From contig JAMCAN010000001.1 in the NCBI GenBank assembly GCA_023715185.1, positions 1,798,001 to 1,862,000 of the forward strand: a DNA stretch of 64,000 bases. Direction: 5' to 3'. Both the position numbers and the translations under genes were made by a program. Below, one piece after another: positions 11,248 to 20,198 of the stretch (its first letter is position 1; each line of letters begins with the position of its first letter). This DNA is from Planococcus sp. MER TA 32b. Its GTDB lineage: Bacteria; Bacillota; Bacilli; Bacillales_A; Planococcaceae. The notes under the pieces were generated by a model, which was not told the origin of the DNA, made no database searches, and saw nothing but the letters and a program-made list of their open reading frames with translations.

Positions 11248-11278
11248 TAAGGTACTCTCTCAATAAAAGTTACTTTTC

Positions 11279-11369
11279 AGCGCAGGCGCGTCAATGGACT
11301 GAGCGAAGCAATAAGACGAGTGGTTTTCTCGGCTTATTGCGGGAGCTTTGTCCTAAGCGCCAAAGCGGT
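11279..11369 (-). repeat. Box-B repeat, copy 2 (inverted)
   Basis: Reverse complement of 7104-7192 with a few differences. It contains GACTGAGCGAAGCAATAAG and GGGAGCTTTGTCC. With the element at 11118-11247 it makes a composite that mirrors the one at 7104-7435. Confidence 0.85.
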
Positions 11370-11393
11370 ATAAATAACATACTTACTCCAAAA

Positions 11394-11993
11394 TCAATTC
11401 TGCTTCAACAAAAGCTGCAAAGCCTTCTTCATATAAGCTTCTGTATTCAGATCCAGATCCTTGAGCTTCGGTTTGACTTTATTGATTTCGCGTTCGGAAT
11501 AGCCAAGCGCGCCAAGCGCCAGCATCGCTTCCTCAAGTTCGTTGTCTTCAACCGACAGCAAGCCGCCCGCCTCATCATTGTCCTCGAATGGATCGCCGAA
11601 GAATTCCGCCAGCTTGCCTTTCAGATCGAGGATCATCTGGCGCGCCGTCTTCTTGCCGACGCCCGGGAATTTGACGAGATACGACTCATCTTCCCGCTCG
11701 ATCGCTTCGATGACGTGCTGCGGCTGGCCGCTTGCCAAAATTGCCAACGCGCCTTTCGGTCCGATGCCAGACACCGATATCAGCTTGCGGAAAAGTTCGC
11801 GCTGCTCCAGCGTCGGAAAACCGAATAATAATTGGGCGTCTTCGCGGACATGGTGGTGCAGGAATACCTGCAGCTCATCCGAACCGAACGAATACGGATT
11901 CGGCGCAAAAATCTGCCAGCCGATCCCCGCCTGTTCTATCACTAAATATTCAGGCGTCACTCGCGTAACCCGCCCTTTTATGTAATCATACAT
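11394..11993 (-). CDS. ruvA: Holliday junction DNA-binding protein RuvA
   Basis: Tetrameric junction binder that loads RuvB. It is 199 residues long: OB-fold domain I (about 1-62, starting [12 protein letters not shown]), two helix-hairpin-helix motifs ([13 protein letters not shown] near 73 and [14 protein letters not shown] near 108), and a C-terminal domain III that contacts RuvB (about 146-199). The start ATG 11993 follows GGGGAG by 8 bases; the frame could begin at TTG 12011, but that would contain the ribosome binding site. Its promoter at 12024-12032 faces the niaR promoter. B. subtilis bofC, normally upstream, is absent. Confidence 0.96.
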   Translation of the reverse strand: MYDYIKGRVTRVTPEYLVIEQAGIGWQIFAPNPYSFGSDELQVFLHHHVREDAQLLFGFPTLEQRELFRKLISVSGIGPKGALAILASGQPQHVIEAIEREDESYLVKFPGVGKKTARQMILDLKGKLAEFFGDPFEDNDEAGGLLSVEDNELEEAMLALGALGYSEREINKVKPKLKDLDLNTEAYMKKALQLLLKQN

Positions 11994-12023
11994 ATCATTT
12001 CTCCCCTTCAATTCAACTCTATG

Positions 12024-12032
12024 ATTATAGCA
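12024..12032 (-). promoter_or_regulatory. Extended -10 promoter of ruvA
   Basis: Minus-strand TGCTATAAT is a perfect TATAAT with the TGn extension. No good -35 and no LexA (CGAAC-N4-GTTCG) box is visible. Confidence 0.5.
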
Positions 12033-12077
12033 TATCTGAGCCCTTTAGACGAAATAAACCCGCCCAAAGTCGCCCCG

Positions 12078-12086
12078 TGGTAAAAT
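12078..12086 (+). promoter_or_regulatory. Extended -10 promoter of niaR
   Basis: TGGTAAAAT lies 32 bases upstream of the niaR start on the plus strand, back to back with the ruvA promoter. No clear -35 is seen. Confidence 0.45.
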
Positions 12087-12118
12087 GGGATTATGACGAA
12101 TTAAAGCGAGGGATCTCA

Positions 12119-12652
12119 ATGAAGAAAATTCTGGGGGAACAGCGCCGGCAATTGCTGCTGGACAAATTGAAAGAGACAGCCGAACCGCTGAAAGGCGGCG
12201 AGCTCGCCTCACTTATGGGTGTTTCGCGCCAGGTCATTGTCGGTGACATGACTCTCTTGAAAGCGAAAGGTGAACCGATCATCGCCACCAGCCAGGGCTA
12301 TCTGTATATGCGGGAAACCGCGGATGACGATCTGCATCGTGTGCTTGCGTGCTTCCATAAACCTGAAGATACGCAGGATGAATTGTATGTGCTCGTCGAT
12401 GCGGGTGTCACTGTCAAAGATGTATCGATTGAACATCCTGTCTACGGTGAACTGACAGCGGGCATCCATGTGTCATCACGTCGTGAAGTCGACATGTTCA
12501 TGCAGCGCGTCCGTGAAACCGGCGCAAGCTATTTGCTGGTGCTGACGGGCGGACTGCATCTGCATACCATCACCGCTCCGAATGTCGCGATATTGGAGCA
12601 GGCCATCCACGACATGCGCGCGGCCGGTTATTTATTGGATGAAAGTGAATAA
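12119..12652 (+). CDS. niaR: Nicotinate-responsive transcriptional repressor NiaR (YrxA)
   Basis: Repressor of NAD synthesis and niacin uptake genes. It is 177 residues long, with an N-terminal winged helix-turn-helix (about 8-62, GGELASLMGVSRQVIVGDMT) and a C-terminal 3H domain, named for three conserved His. Here His lies in LHRVLACFHK, in SIEHPVYGELTAGIHVSSRR and in LTGGLHLHTI. The start ATG 12119 has GCGAGGGA upstream. In B. subtilis it sits beside the divergent nifS-nadBCA operon; those genes are absent here, so its targets must lie elsewhere. The plus-strand gene ends at a bidirectional terminator shared with pheA. Confidence 0.9.
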   Translation: MKKILGEQRRQLLLDKLKETAEPLKGGELASLMGVSRQVIVGDMTLLKAKGEPIIATSQGYLYMRETADDDLHRVLACFHKPEDTQDELYVLVDAGVTVKDVSIEHPVYGELTAGIHVSSRREVDMFMQRVRETGASYLLVLTGGLHLHTITAPNVAILEQAIHDMRAAGYLLDESE

Positions 12653-12666
12653 TAATTAGATTAAAC

Positions 12667-12705
12667 AAAAAAGCTCCGCAGCCAACATGGCAGCGGAGCT
12701 TTTCT
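12667..12705. terminator. Bidirectional terminator of niaR and pheA
   Basis: Stem AAGCTCCGC/GCGGAGCTT with a 13-base loop, flanked by A6 on the left and TTTTCTATTT on the right, so it works for both converging genes. Confidence 0.85.
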
Positions 12706-12708
12706 ATT

Positions 12709-13572
12709 TCATTCATACGTATAATATGAACCCAGCGTTTTCACCGTGCAGCCGAGAGCCGCCAGTTCCATGAAGGCGCCCTGCATCATCGGCGACATTT
12801 CGTCATCCATCACGTCGGCGATGAAGAAGTAATTTCCGAGACCCGTTTTCAGCGGCCGCGACTCGATTTTACTCAAGTTGAGCTGGCGCCAGGCGAATAC
12901 GGAAAGCACCTGATGAAGGACACCCGAACGGTCGTCTTTCGGGGGCGAAATCATCAACGTCGTTTTCACTTCCTCATTATGAGCAGGGTTGTCCAGTTGA
13001 TGGTTTGTCTTCGACAAAACGAAAAAACGTGTGTGGTTGAAATGGAAATCATGGATTTCCCGGTGGACAATGGTCAGCCCGTATTTCTGGGCCGAGAATT
13101 CATTGCCGATCGCTGCAATATTACGCTCCGGCAGCTCGCTGACCATTTTGGCTGCGGCCGAAGTCGAACTGTATTGTTCAAGCGGCGTATTTTTAAATGT
13201 ATAGTATAGGAATTTATGGCATTGCGCCAAAGCGTGCGGATGCGAATAGATTGCCTCGAATGAGTCCGATTTCGCGTTATCCGGGTGGACCATCAAATGC
13301 TGCTCGATCGGCGACAGCACTTCCGCCGTCACATAAAGCTGCACCTCATGGAACAGATAATCGATCGTCAGCGGAACCGAGCCTTCCAGCGCATTCTCCA
13401 GCGGCACCACCGCATACTCGACTTCATCATCCGCAACGGCTTCAATGCATTCCGGAATCGTTGTGTAAGCGATCAGCTCACTGTCCGGAAAAGCCTTCAA
13501 CGCCGCCAAATGGGTGAACGAAGCGTCCGGCCCCAAAAAAGAAATTCGTTTTTTCGTCTGCTGCCCAGCCAT
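12709..13572 (-). CDS. pheA: Prephenate dehydratase
   Basis: Converts prephenate to phenylpyruvate, the last dedicated step before transamination to phenylalanine. It is 287 residues long: a periplasmic-binding-like catalytic part (about 8-190) with the conserved Thr-Arg-Phe in FNHTRFFVL, then a regulatory ACT domain (about 205-280) with the phenylalanine-binding ESRP in LSKIESRPLKT. The start ATG 13572 follows AGGAG by 7 bases. It lies 15 bases downstream of pheB, at the end of the spo0B-obg-pheB-pheA run. Confidence 0.96.
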   Translation of the reverse strand: MAGQQTKKRISFLGPDASFTHLAALKAFPDSELIAYTTIPECIEAVADDEVEYAVVPLENALEGSVPLTIDYLFHEVQLYVTAEVLSPIEQHLMVHPDNAKSDSFEAIYSHPHALAQCHKFLYYTFKNTPLEQYSSTSAAAKMVSELPERNIAAIGNEFSAQKYGLTIVHREIHDFHFNHTRFFVLSKTNHQLDNPAHNEEVKTTLMISPPKDDRSGVLHQVLSVFAWRQLNLSKIESRPLKTGLGNYFFIADVMDDEMSPMMQGAFMELAALGCTVKTLGSYYTYE

Positions 13573-13587
13573 CAAACCACTCCTAAA

Positions 13588-14040
13588 TTATAATGATCCG
13601 CTTGAAACCACATCCGCCGACTCGACGAAATCGAGTTTTTTCAGCTGATGCAAAAAGCTGTCGAGATCCTGCTCCATCGACGTCACATCCAAGGACAGCG
13701 TCACATTGGCGCGCCCCTGGATGGGAATCGTCTGGTGGATCGTTAAAATATTGCAACCGGCTTCGGCGACCGCCTCGAGCAAAGTCGCAAGCGTGCCTGT
13801 CCGGTCCTCCAACTGAAGGAAAATTGTCAGGATCCGTTCTTTGACGATGGAATGAAAAGGAAAAACAGCGTCCCGGTACTTATAGAAAGCGGATCGGGAC
13901 AAGCCGGTCTTTTCCACGGCATCCAATATGGAAATGTTATCGCGCTGCAGCATCTTCTTGACCTCGAGCGTTTTTTGCATCGCCTCGGTCAGAACATCCT
14001 CGCGCACCAAATAATACCGCTGTTCTGAAATATCCTTCAT
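13588..14040 (-). CDS. pheB: ACT-domain protein PheB
   Basis: A 150-residue protein with an N-terminal helix-turn-helix-like segment (LQRDNISILDAVEKTGLSR, about 32-50) and a C-terminal ACT domain (about 72-147). It matches the UPF0735/PheB family that lies between obg and pheA in Bacilli. The family is often called a chorismate-mutase-like or regulatory protein, but the biochemical role is not firmly established. The start ATG 14040 has GGAGGGG upstream; an out-of-frame ATG sits 4 bases before it. Confidence 0.9.
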   Translation of the reverse strand: MKDISEQRYYLVREDVLTEAMQKTLEVKKMLQRDNISILDAVEKTGLSRSAFYKYRDAVFPFHSIVKERILTIFLQLEDRTGTLATLLEAVAEAGCNILTIHQTIPIQGRANVTLSLDVTSMEQDLDSFLHQLKKLDFVESADVVSSGSL

Positions 14041-14057
14041 CCATGTCCCCTCCAGAT

Positions 14058-15347
14058 TTACTCAGTAAATTCGAATTCAAACTCAAGCAGACGAACTGTG
14101 TCGCCGTCTTCAGCACCGCGTTCACGCAACGCGTCATCAATTCCCATGCCGCGCATCTGGCGGGCAAATCGGCGGATTGAATCTTCACGCGAGAAGTCGG
14201 TCATCTTGAACAGACGCTCGATCGCATAGCCGCTCAATACATAAGCGCCGTCCGGATCGCGTGTGATCGTGAAACCATCGCCTTCCGCTTCGTGGCGGTA
14301 AAGAACAGAGCTTTCCGATTCGTCGGCTTCTTCCTCGATCATCGGGAATTCCGGCGTTACTTCCAGAAGATCCGCAATCGCGAATAAAAGATTGTTCAAG
14401 CCTTGGCGGCTGAGTGCGGATATCGGGAAAATCCGGGCATCTTCCGGCAATTTCTTGCGGAACTCTTCCAGATTTTCTTCCGAATCCGGCATATCCATTT
14501 TATTGGCGACAATCAGCTGCGGACGCTCCGTCAGACGCATATTGTATTGTTTCAATTCTTCATTGATTGTCACATAATCCTCGTACGGATCGCGCCCTTC
14601 CATGCCGGACATATCGATGACGTGGACGATGACGCGTGTCCGTTCGATATGGCGCAGGAATTGATGGCCAAGGCCGATCCCTTCGTGCGCGCCTTCGATC
14701 AGTCCAGGCAAATCGGCCATAACGAAGCTGCGCTGATCTTCCGTTTCAACCATGCCGAGGTTCGGTACGATTGTCGTGAAATGATACTCAGCGATTTTCG
14801 GTTTGGCAGCCGAAACGACTGACAATAGAGTCGATTTCCCGACACTCGGGAATCCGACAAGTCCTGCATCCGCAAGAACTTTCAATTCCAGGATGACATT
14901 GCGCTCAAATCCTGGTTCACCTTTTTCGGACAGTTCCGGCGCCGGATTCTGCGGAGTCGCAAAGCGCGAGTTCCCGCGTCCTCCGCGTCCGCCTTTAGCG
15001 ATGATCGCGGTTTGGCCATGTTCAACCAGGTCGGCAATCGTTTCGCCGGTATCGGCGTCTTTCACCACTGTGCCCGGTGGAACTTCGATAATCAAATCTT
15101 CGGCTTTCGCGCCGTGTTTATTGGCGCTCATCCCGTGTGTTCCGCGGTCCGCTTTGAAAATCCGTTTGTAGCGGAAGTCCATCAGCGTGCGCAAGCCTTC
15201 TTCTACTTTGAACACGACGTTCGCGCCTTTACCCCCGTCACCGCCGGCCGGTCCGCCGTTAGGTACATATTTCTCGCGGCGGAATGCTACCATGCCATCC
15301 CCGCCGTCGCCACCTCTAACATAAACTTTTACGTGATCGACAAACAT
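14058..15347 (-). CDS. obg: GTPase Obg (CgtA)
   Basis: Essential ribosome-assembly GTPase. It is 429 residues long: the Gly-rich Obg fold (about 1-158, beginning [20 protein letters not shown]), a G domain with G1 GFPSVGKST near 165, G3 DLPGLIEGA near 212 and G4 NKMD near 282, and a C-terminal OCT domain (about 350-429). The ATG 15347 start is preceded by GGAGGG, which lies inside the end of spo0B one base away, so translation is coupled. The frame extends far upstream into spo0B but homology begins at MFVDHVK. Confidence 0.97.
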   Translation of the reverse strand: MFVDHVKVYVRGGDGGDGMVAFRREKYVPNGGPAGGDGGKGANVVFKVEEGLRTLMDFRYKRIFKADRGTHGMSANKHGAKAEDLIIEVPPGTVVKDADTGETIADLVEHGQTAIIAKGGRGGRGNSRFATPQNPAPELSEKGEPGFERNVILELKVLADAGLVGFPSVGKSTLLSVVSAAKPKIAEYHFTTIVPNLGMVETEDQRSFVMADLPGLIEGAHEGIGLGHQFLRHIERTRVIVHVIDMSGMEGRDPYEDYVTINEELKQYNMRLTERPQLIVANKMDMPDSEENLEEFRKKLPEDARIFPISALSRQGLNNLLFAIADLLEVTPEFPMIEEEADESESSVLYRHEAEGDGFTITRDPDGAYVLSGYAIERLFKMTDFSREDSIRRFARQMRGMGIDDALRERGAEDGDTVRLLEFEFEFTE

Positions 15348-15348
15348 A

Positions 15349-15867
15349 TTATCCCTCCATCTTTGCGCTGACAATAATTTTTGTACTGTCCGCTGCAATC
15401 TCTTTCCGTGCCAATAAACCCGGTACTTCCGGCAACTCAAAAGCGTCCGGCAAGTGTCCGTTCAATTCCAATCCGATTTCAAATACGGATTGATGTTCTT
15501 TCAGTACTGTTCGGCAACTGGTGTCAGACGCATGATCCGCCTGTTTTTTCAGGCTGGTGAAAAACTGTTCCAGCCAGTCGGCGAATGCTGCATCTTTTGC
15601 GGCAATCCCCGCTTCCGCAAGGCATTCCAAATGGAAACGAAATTCCGGAAAACGCCATTCCGCCGTCAGCAGCCAATTTTCAGCCGCCGGCATCTTAAGC
15701 GCTGTCAGCCTGTTCAGCTGCACAGCCGCTTCGGCACGCGATCGAATAATCGATTTCACGTCCTGCCCACGCCCAAGATCAAGTTTCATCTGAATCAATT
15801 GAAGCTCATTCAAGAAATCGTGGCGCGCATGCCGAAGCGCTTGTGCCACCGTAATCGAGTTATCCAT
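15349..15867 (-). CDS. spo0B: Sporulation-initiation phosphotransferase Spo0B
   Basis: In spore formers Spo0B passes phosphate from Spo0F to Spo0A. This 172-residue protein keeps the phosphorylatable His in [19 protein letters not shown] (His about residue 15-16) and the four-helix-bundle-like amphipathic pattern that follows. It is slightly shorter than the B. subtilis protein (192). ATG 15867 has AGGAC 9 bases upstream; GTG 15876 is possible but too close to that site. It is noteworthy because all neighbouring sporulation genes known from B. subtilis are missing from this window. Confidence 0.8.
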   Translation of the reverse strand: MDNSITVAQALRHARHDFLNELQLIQMKLDLGRGQDVKSIIRSRAEAAVQLNRLTALKMPAAENWLLTAEWRFPEFRFHLECLAEAGIAAKDAAFADWLEQFFTSLKKQADHASDTSCRTVLKEHQSVFEIGLELNGHLPDAFELPEVPGLLARKEIAADSTKIIVSAKMEG

Positions 15868-15899
15868 TACACTCACGTCCTAAACTTTCTTCTTTTTTC

Positions 15900-15908
15900 A
15901 GTATACCA
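15900..15908 (-). promoter_or_regulatory. Extended -10 promoter of spo0B-obg-pheB-pheA
   Basis: Minus-strand TGGTATACT, 32 bases upstream of the spo0B start. There is no strong -35, which fits an extended -10 promoter. Confidence 0.5.
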
Positions 15909-15930
15909 ATTTTATTCGTGAAATTCTTAT

Positions 15931-16064
15931 GAAAAGCGACAGCGCCCGTTCAGCTCTGAAAGGCATAAGCCGGAATAGCGAAGTGGCGCTCCGCCACGCA
16001 GCTAGGCCGGCTTATGCCCCGAAGAGCTGGCGCTGGAGACTAGACATAAGAAAAGTGACAGCGC
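15931..16064. repeat. Box-C structured repeat with a direct duplication
   Basis: GAAAAGCGACAGCGCCCGTT at 15931 recurs with one change at 16040, a 109-bp step, so one full unit and the start of a second are present. Inside, CATAAGCCGG (15964) pairs with CCGGCTTATG (16007), and AGCGCC/AGCTC pair with GAGCT/GGCGCT around it, forming a nested cruciform. It fills the gap between spo0B and rpmA. Confidence 0.8.
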
Positions 16065-16085
16065 CCGTTCAGCTTTTTATTCATT

Positions 16086-16120
16086 GAAAAAGAAAAAGGG
16101 CTGCGAAAGCAGCCCTTTTC
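16086..16120 (-). terminator. Terminator of rplU-prp-rpmA
   Basis: Minus-strand stem AAAGGGCTGC-TTTC-GCAGCCCTTT followed by TTCTTTTTC, 8 bases after the rpmA stop. Confidence 0.88.
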
Positions 16121-16127
16121 GTTTTTA

Positions 16128-16764
<637 letters not shown>

Positions 16765-16766
16765 CC

Positions 16767-17075
16767 TTACAGGTTGATCGCGTCAACAGTCAATTTTGTG
16801 TATGGTTGACGGTGACCTTGCTTTTTACGGTAGTTCTTTTTAGCTTTGTATTTGAAGACAGTGATTTTTTTCTGTTTGCCGTGTTTTTCAACTTTAGCTG
16901 TAACAGTAGCTCCTTCAACAAAAGGAACACCCACTTTAGTTTCATCTCCACCTACAAATAGAACTTTGTCAAATGTGATCGTGTCACCAGCTTCTCCGTT
17001 CAATTTCTCAACGTAGATCTCCTGACCCGCTTCAACTTTGATTTGTTTACCACCAGTTTCAATAATTGCGTACAT
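16767..17075 (-). CDS. rplU: 50S ribosomal protein L21
   Basis: Large-subunit 23S-binding protein, 102 residues, starting [20 protein letters not shown]. The conserved C-terminal block [20 protein letters not shown] binds rRNA. The start ATG 17075 follows AGGAGGTG by 7 bases. It is preceded by a structured leader and a strong promoter. Confidence 0.98.
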   Translation of the reverse strand: MYAIIETGGKQIKVEAGQEIYVEKLNGEAGDTITFDKVLFVGGDETKVGVPFVEGATVTAKVEKHGKQKKITVFKYKAKKNYRKKQGHRQPYTKLTVDAINL

Positions 17076-17188
17076 ATCCTTGCACCTCCTCTTAGACTAA
17101 GACTCGCCTATCCAGGTGATCCACATTGCTGCGAATGCTTACGAACCCGGTTCGAGCGGTTGTAGCACAGGTGCGCTACAAACATAAC
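17076..17188 (-). ncRNA. Probable L21 leader (ribosomal-protein autoregulation)
   Basis: Between the promoter at 17195-17224 and rplU lies about 110 bases of 5' leader. It starts with the hairpin TTGTAGCGC-ACCT-GTGCTACAA and continues with further pairing around CGAACCGGGTTCG. Firmicutes rplU operons typically carry an L21 leader in this place. I see structure and position only; a covariance-model match is not shown. Confidence 0.6.
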
Positions 17189-17194
17189 ATTAAA

Positions 17195-17224
17195 ATAGTA
17201 TCACGCCGGAGCGTTCGCCGTCAA
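17195..17224 (-). promoter_or_regulatory. Sigma-A promoter of rplU-prp-rpmA
   Basis: Minus-strand TTGACG (17219-17224), an 18-base spacer and TACTAT (17195-17200). Confidence 0.65.
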
Positions 17225-17433
17225 TAGATATTGTTGGATTGGGTGGGAATGGGTAGGGATTTTATTAGTCAGGTTGGGAATTGGATTGCTTTGGGTGGAA
17301 ATGAGTCTGGTTTGGGCGCTATTGAGTCAGATATATGTTCAAATGGACTTGTCGAGCAGTAAATTGGTTGAATCTGTGGAGAAGTTCTTAAAAAGTGATC
17401 TTTCGCCAGGAAATATTATACATATTTATTTCT

Positions 17434-17538
17434 GGGGTGCGGGTTGATTGCTCTGAGGTGCGGCTTGAACGAGTTGGGGTGCGGCTTGACCACTTTGGGG
17501 TGCGGGTCAAACCGTTTGGAGTGCGGCTAAGAATAAAT
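17434..17538. repeat. Array B: five 21-bp units, core GGGGTGCGG(G/C)TTGA
   Basis: Units begin at 17434, 17455, 17476, 17497 and 17518, each exactly 21 bp. Bases 1-14 are conserved (GRGGTGCGGSTTGA, decaying in unit 5), 15-18 vary and 19-21 are T-rich. The last unit contains the stop codon of the NERD gene (17527-17529). The 13-mer GGGGTGCGGGTTG recurs inverted at the other end of that gene (18463-18475), where it overlaps the likely ribosome binding site and TTG start. The adjoining 17225-17430 is G/T-rich with no gene or clear period. Confidence 0.85.
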
Positions 17539-18465
17539 CGTCTCAAAATAATCAATTAAAAGCTCTCTTTTACCAATAATCAGCCGCTTGCCACGATTAT
17601 TAATTTTAATGGTTGATTTTTCCAGCATTCGATACAAAGTGTATTTATCTTTTACCCCAAGCCAGGTATAAGCGAATTCTGTAGTCAACTCCTCACCAAA
17701 TAAAATCGCATACTCCTGCAAAGCGGACTCGTGAGCATCTGAAGAAACTTTCCCGCATTTATTGCAGCGCCATCTGAGTCTCGACCATTCCATCTTTTGT
17801 TTCCCACACCCCAAACACCTCACCCCCACCTCCAAACAATCCCTCGTCAGCTTATGCTTCTTCAAAAGGTCAGGACCGTTGAATTGCCCGCGGCTGCGCC
17901 GCACTAAACCCTCAAGATCTTCAACGTCAAAAGATAAACGAGTGTCCACCATGTTCTCGATATGGAACGGCAGGTAGTCGAGCGCGATGACCGGATAGAG
18001 TTTCGGCGGCACGGCGACTCTTCCCGAGCGGCTCGACAGCACGATGGTGCCGTGGACCTTGCAGCCGAAGAATTTTTCGGAGGCTTTGACCGCGCGGTGA
18101 AGCTGGGATTCGGGATTGCGCATGCCCTCGACGCGGCCGTCGATGATCCGGTGGAACTGAAAGTTGATCGAATCGAAATGGAATTCGCCGATCATGTTCT
18201 TCACTTCGAGAGCACAGATGAAGTTAGTGTGCATCACCAGCACGTCGACCTGCGCAAAACCGTCTAAATAAGGAAGCCAGACGCCGCGGAAAATTTTTGC
18301 TTTGTCCGGCAGATCCAGTTCCCGCTCCAGCAACTCCGCAGTGCGCTTCTCGCCTGCCGCTCCCGCCAACGACCTCTTCACTTCTCCGAACACTTTTTCT
18401 TTCGCCGCATGTCTGGCCGGCAATCTGTCAAATAAAACCATCCCCTTCAACATATGAACGTCCAA
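17527..18465 (-). CDS. NERD-domain protein with zinc ribbon
   Basis: About 312 residues. The NERD nuclease-related domain occupies roughly residues 30-150: AAGEKRTAELLERELD, then an Asp-containing segment LDGFAQVDVLVMH, then FICALEVKNMIGEF with the Glu-x-Lys catalytic pattern. A zinc ribbon follows near residue 230 (CLGCG..CNKCG), and the C-terminal 80 residues may be a winged helix. The start is uncertain: TTG 18465 has AAAAGGGGTG 4-6 bases upstream and is preferred, with ATG 18453 and TTG 18507 as alternatives. It sits between minD and rplU, where B. subtilis has spoIVFA-spoIVFB. NERD proteins are thought to act on nucleic acids; the function here is unknown. Confidence 0.75.
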   Translation of the reverse strand: MDVHMLKGMVLFDRLPARHAAKEKVFGEVKRSLAGAAGEKRTAELLERELDLPDKAKIFRGVWLPYLDGFAQVDVLVMHTNFICALEVKNMIGEFHFDSINFQFHRIIDGRVEGMRNPESQLHRAVKASEKFFGCKVHGTIVLSSRSGRVAVPPKLYPVIALDYLPFHIENMVDTRLSFDVEDLEGLVRRSRGQFNGPDLLKKHKLTRDCLEVGVRCLGCGKQKMEWSRLRWRCNKCGKVSSDAHESALQEYAILFGEELTTEFAYTWLGVKDKYTLYRMLEKSTIKINNRGKRLIIGKRELLIDYFETIYS

Positions 18466-18579
18466 CCCGCACCCCTTTTCATAATTCTGGCCATAGTATT
18501 TATTCAATAAAACATTTTAGAAATTCGATAAAGCCTAGTTAAGTTTAGTGCTGTCAGATCTGCTCTTCCCATAAATAAA

Positions 18580-18608
18580 CAAAAACCCCCACAAAAATTC
18601 TGTGAGGG
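18580..18608 (-). terminator. Terminator of the mreBCD-minCD operon
   Basis: Minus-strand stem CCCTCACA-GAATTTT-TGTGGGGG followed by TTTTTG, 22 bases after the minD stop. Confidence 0.8.
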
Positions 18609-18630
18609 TCGCATGATGACAAACTTTATT

Positions 18631-19431
18631 TTATTTAGCAAAAATCGCTTTAATCTTCGAAAACACACCAGTGCTCTGTTTATCCATCGTCATCAGCGGC
18701 ACGGATTCGCCTAGCAGGCGGCGGGCGATGTTGCGGTAGCCCATGGCGGCCGGGTTGGCTGGATTCATGACGACGGGTTCGCCGCGGTTCGAGCTGGAGA
18801 TGACGCTTTCGTCATCGGCTACGATTCCGAGGAGGTCGATCGACAGGTGGGTCGTGATTTCGTTGATGTCGAGCGCTTCGCCGGCTTTCATGAGATGCTG
18901 GCGGATGCGGTTGATGATGAGTTTTGGCGGCTCGATGTTTTCTTCGAGCTCGAGCAGGCCGATGATGCGGTCGGCGTCGCGGACGGCTGAAATTTCAGGC
19001 GTCGTGACGACGATGGCGCGGTCAGCACCGGCGACGGCGTTCTTATAGCCCTGCTCGATGCCGGCCGGACAGTCGATGATGACGAAATCGTAATCTTTTT
19101 TGAGTTCGGTCACGAGTTCTTTCATCTGGTCCGGATTGATGGCGTTCTTGTCAGTCGTCTGTGCGGCTGGCAATAAATACAGCATATCTTCAAAGCGCTT
19201 GTCTTTGACGAGGGCCTGATGGACTTTGCAGCGGCCTTCGAGTACATCGACAAGGTCATAAATGATGCGGTTTTCGAGACCTAATATAACATCAAGGTTG
19301 CGCAGGCCGATATCAGTGTCGATCAGGCAAACCTTTTTCCCTTGAAGAGCCAATGCAGTGCCGAGATTGGCGGTTGTCGTCGTTTTACCGACGCCCCCCT
19401 TGCCTGATGTTATGACGATTGCTTCTCCCAC
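18631..19431 (-). CDS. minD: Septum-site-determining ATPase MinD
   Basis: Membrane-associated ATPase of the Min system, which recruits MinC to block division at the poles. It is 266 residues long with the deviant Walker A KGGVGKTTT (about 10-18), switch motifs LIDTDIGLRN and VIIDCPAG, and a C-terminal amphipathic membrane-targeting helix (GVFSKIKAIFAK). The GTG 19431 start follows GGAGG, which lies inside the end of minC, one base after the minC stop. Last gene before the terminator. Confidence 0.97.
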   Translation of the reverse strand: MGEAIVITSGKGGVGKTTTTANLGTALALQGKKVCLIDTDIGLRNLDVILGLENRIIYDLVDVLEGRCKVHQALVKDKRFEDMLYLLPAAQTTDKNAINPDQMKELVTELKKDYDFVIIDCPAGIEQGYKNAVAGADRAIVVTTPEISAVRDADRIIGLLELEENIEPPKLIINRIRQHLMKAGEALDINEITTHLSIDLLGIVADDESVISSSNRGEPVVMNPANPAAMGYRNIARRLLGESVPLMTMDKQSTGVFSKIKAIFAK

Positions 19432-19432
19432 A

Positions 19433-20101
19433 CTAGCTTCCTCCTTTAAACGTTGAAATTTGCGGCCGGATATACCGCAATTCCTGCAGACGGTCGATGA
19501 CGATGTTCTGGCCGTTGCTATGTAAATAAGCGCATTCCATTTCCGGCTGTTCTGACAGCACCGACAATTCGTCGGTCATCGTCTCGATTGAATCGTCGAT
19601 CATTAAATGGGTCGCCTCGAGCCATGACGCGGCAATGACAGCCTCGCGGTTGCCGTTCGCGCCGGCGTGGGCGATTCCTTTCAGACGGCCCAGCACGTAG
19701 ATATTGCCGCCGGCCACTACCCGGCCGTTCGGGTTGACGTCGCCGACTACGACGAGGTCCCCTTCAGCTTTCACTACCTGCCCGGAACGCACGATGCCGA
19801 CATATGTCTCGGACTGGCGTTCCTGGATCCGTTTATTGCTTTCTTCGACGGAAATCACTTCGCTGCGCATCTTCGACACCCGCAGATGCGAGTTGTTCTG
19901 GATGGTCGCGACGACTTCCTTATATTGGGCTTCGGTGCAATAGCGGTTGCCCAGATGGAGCTGCACTTCGGCGCTGCCATCAAGCGCAGGGTCCGAAACC
20001 TTGGCCTTCAGTTCGTTCAGCATGTCCGTGTAGGCGCACTGATCATCGAGCTGCAGCACAAGACCTTCTTTCGTTCCTCTTATATAGACAAGATTCTTCA
20101 A
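19433..20101 (-). CDS. minC: Septum-site-determining inhibitor MinC
   Basis: Inhibitor of FtsZ ring assembly. It is 222 residues long: an N-terminal FtsZ-binding domain (about 1-100, opening LVYIRGTKEGLVLQLDD) and a C-terminal beta-helix dimerisation and MinD-binding domain (about 105-210, with GDLVVVGDVNPNGRVVAGGN). The start is TTG 20101 with CAGGTGA upstream; no ATG in this frame would preserve the conserved N-terminus. It lies 97 bases after mreD and is coupled to minD. Confidence 0.95.
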   Translation of the reverse strand: MKNLVYIRGTKEGLVLQLDDQCAYTDMLNELKAKVSDPALDGSAEVQLHLGNRYCTEAQYKEVVATIQNNSHLRVSKMRSEVISVEESNKRIQERQSETYVGIVRSGQVVKAEGDLVVVGDVNPNGRVVAGGNIYVLGRLKGIAHAGANGNREAVIAASWLEATHLMIDDSIETMTDELSVLSEQPEMECAYLHSNGQNIVIDRLQELRYIRPQISTFKGGS

Positions 20102-20198
20102 AAATTCGTCACCTGCGCTTTCAGATTAAAATACCTGTGTATAGATTTATTTCCATTGATAAAGCATCAAACCTTCAGATTCCTGCTTTTCATTCAGC

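Noticed and set aside
12024-12086. LexA (SOS) box in the ruvA promoter
   Set aside because: No CGAAC-N4-GTTCG-like sequence is present between ruvA and niaR.
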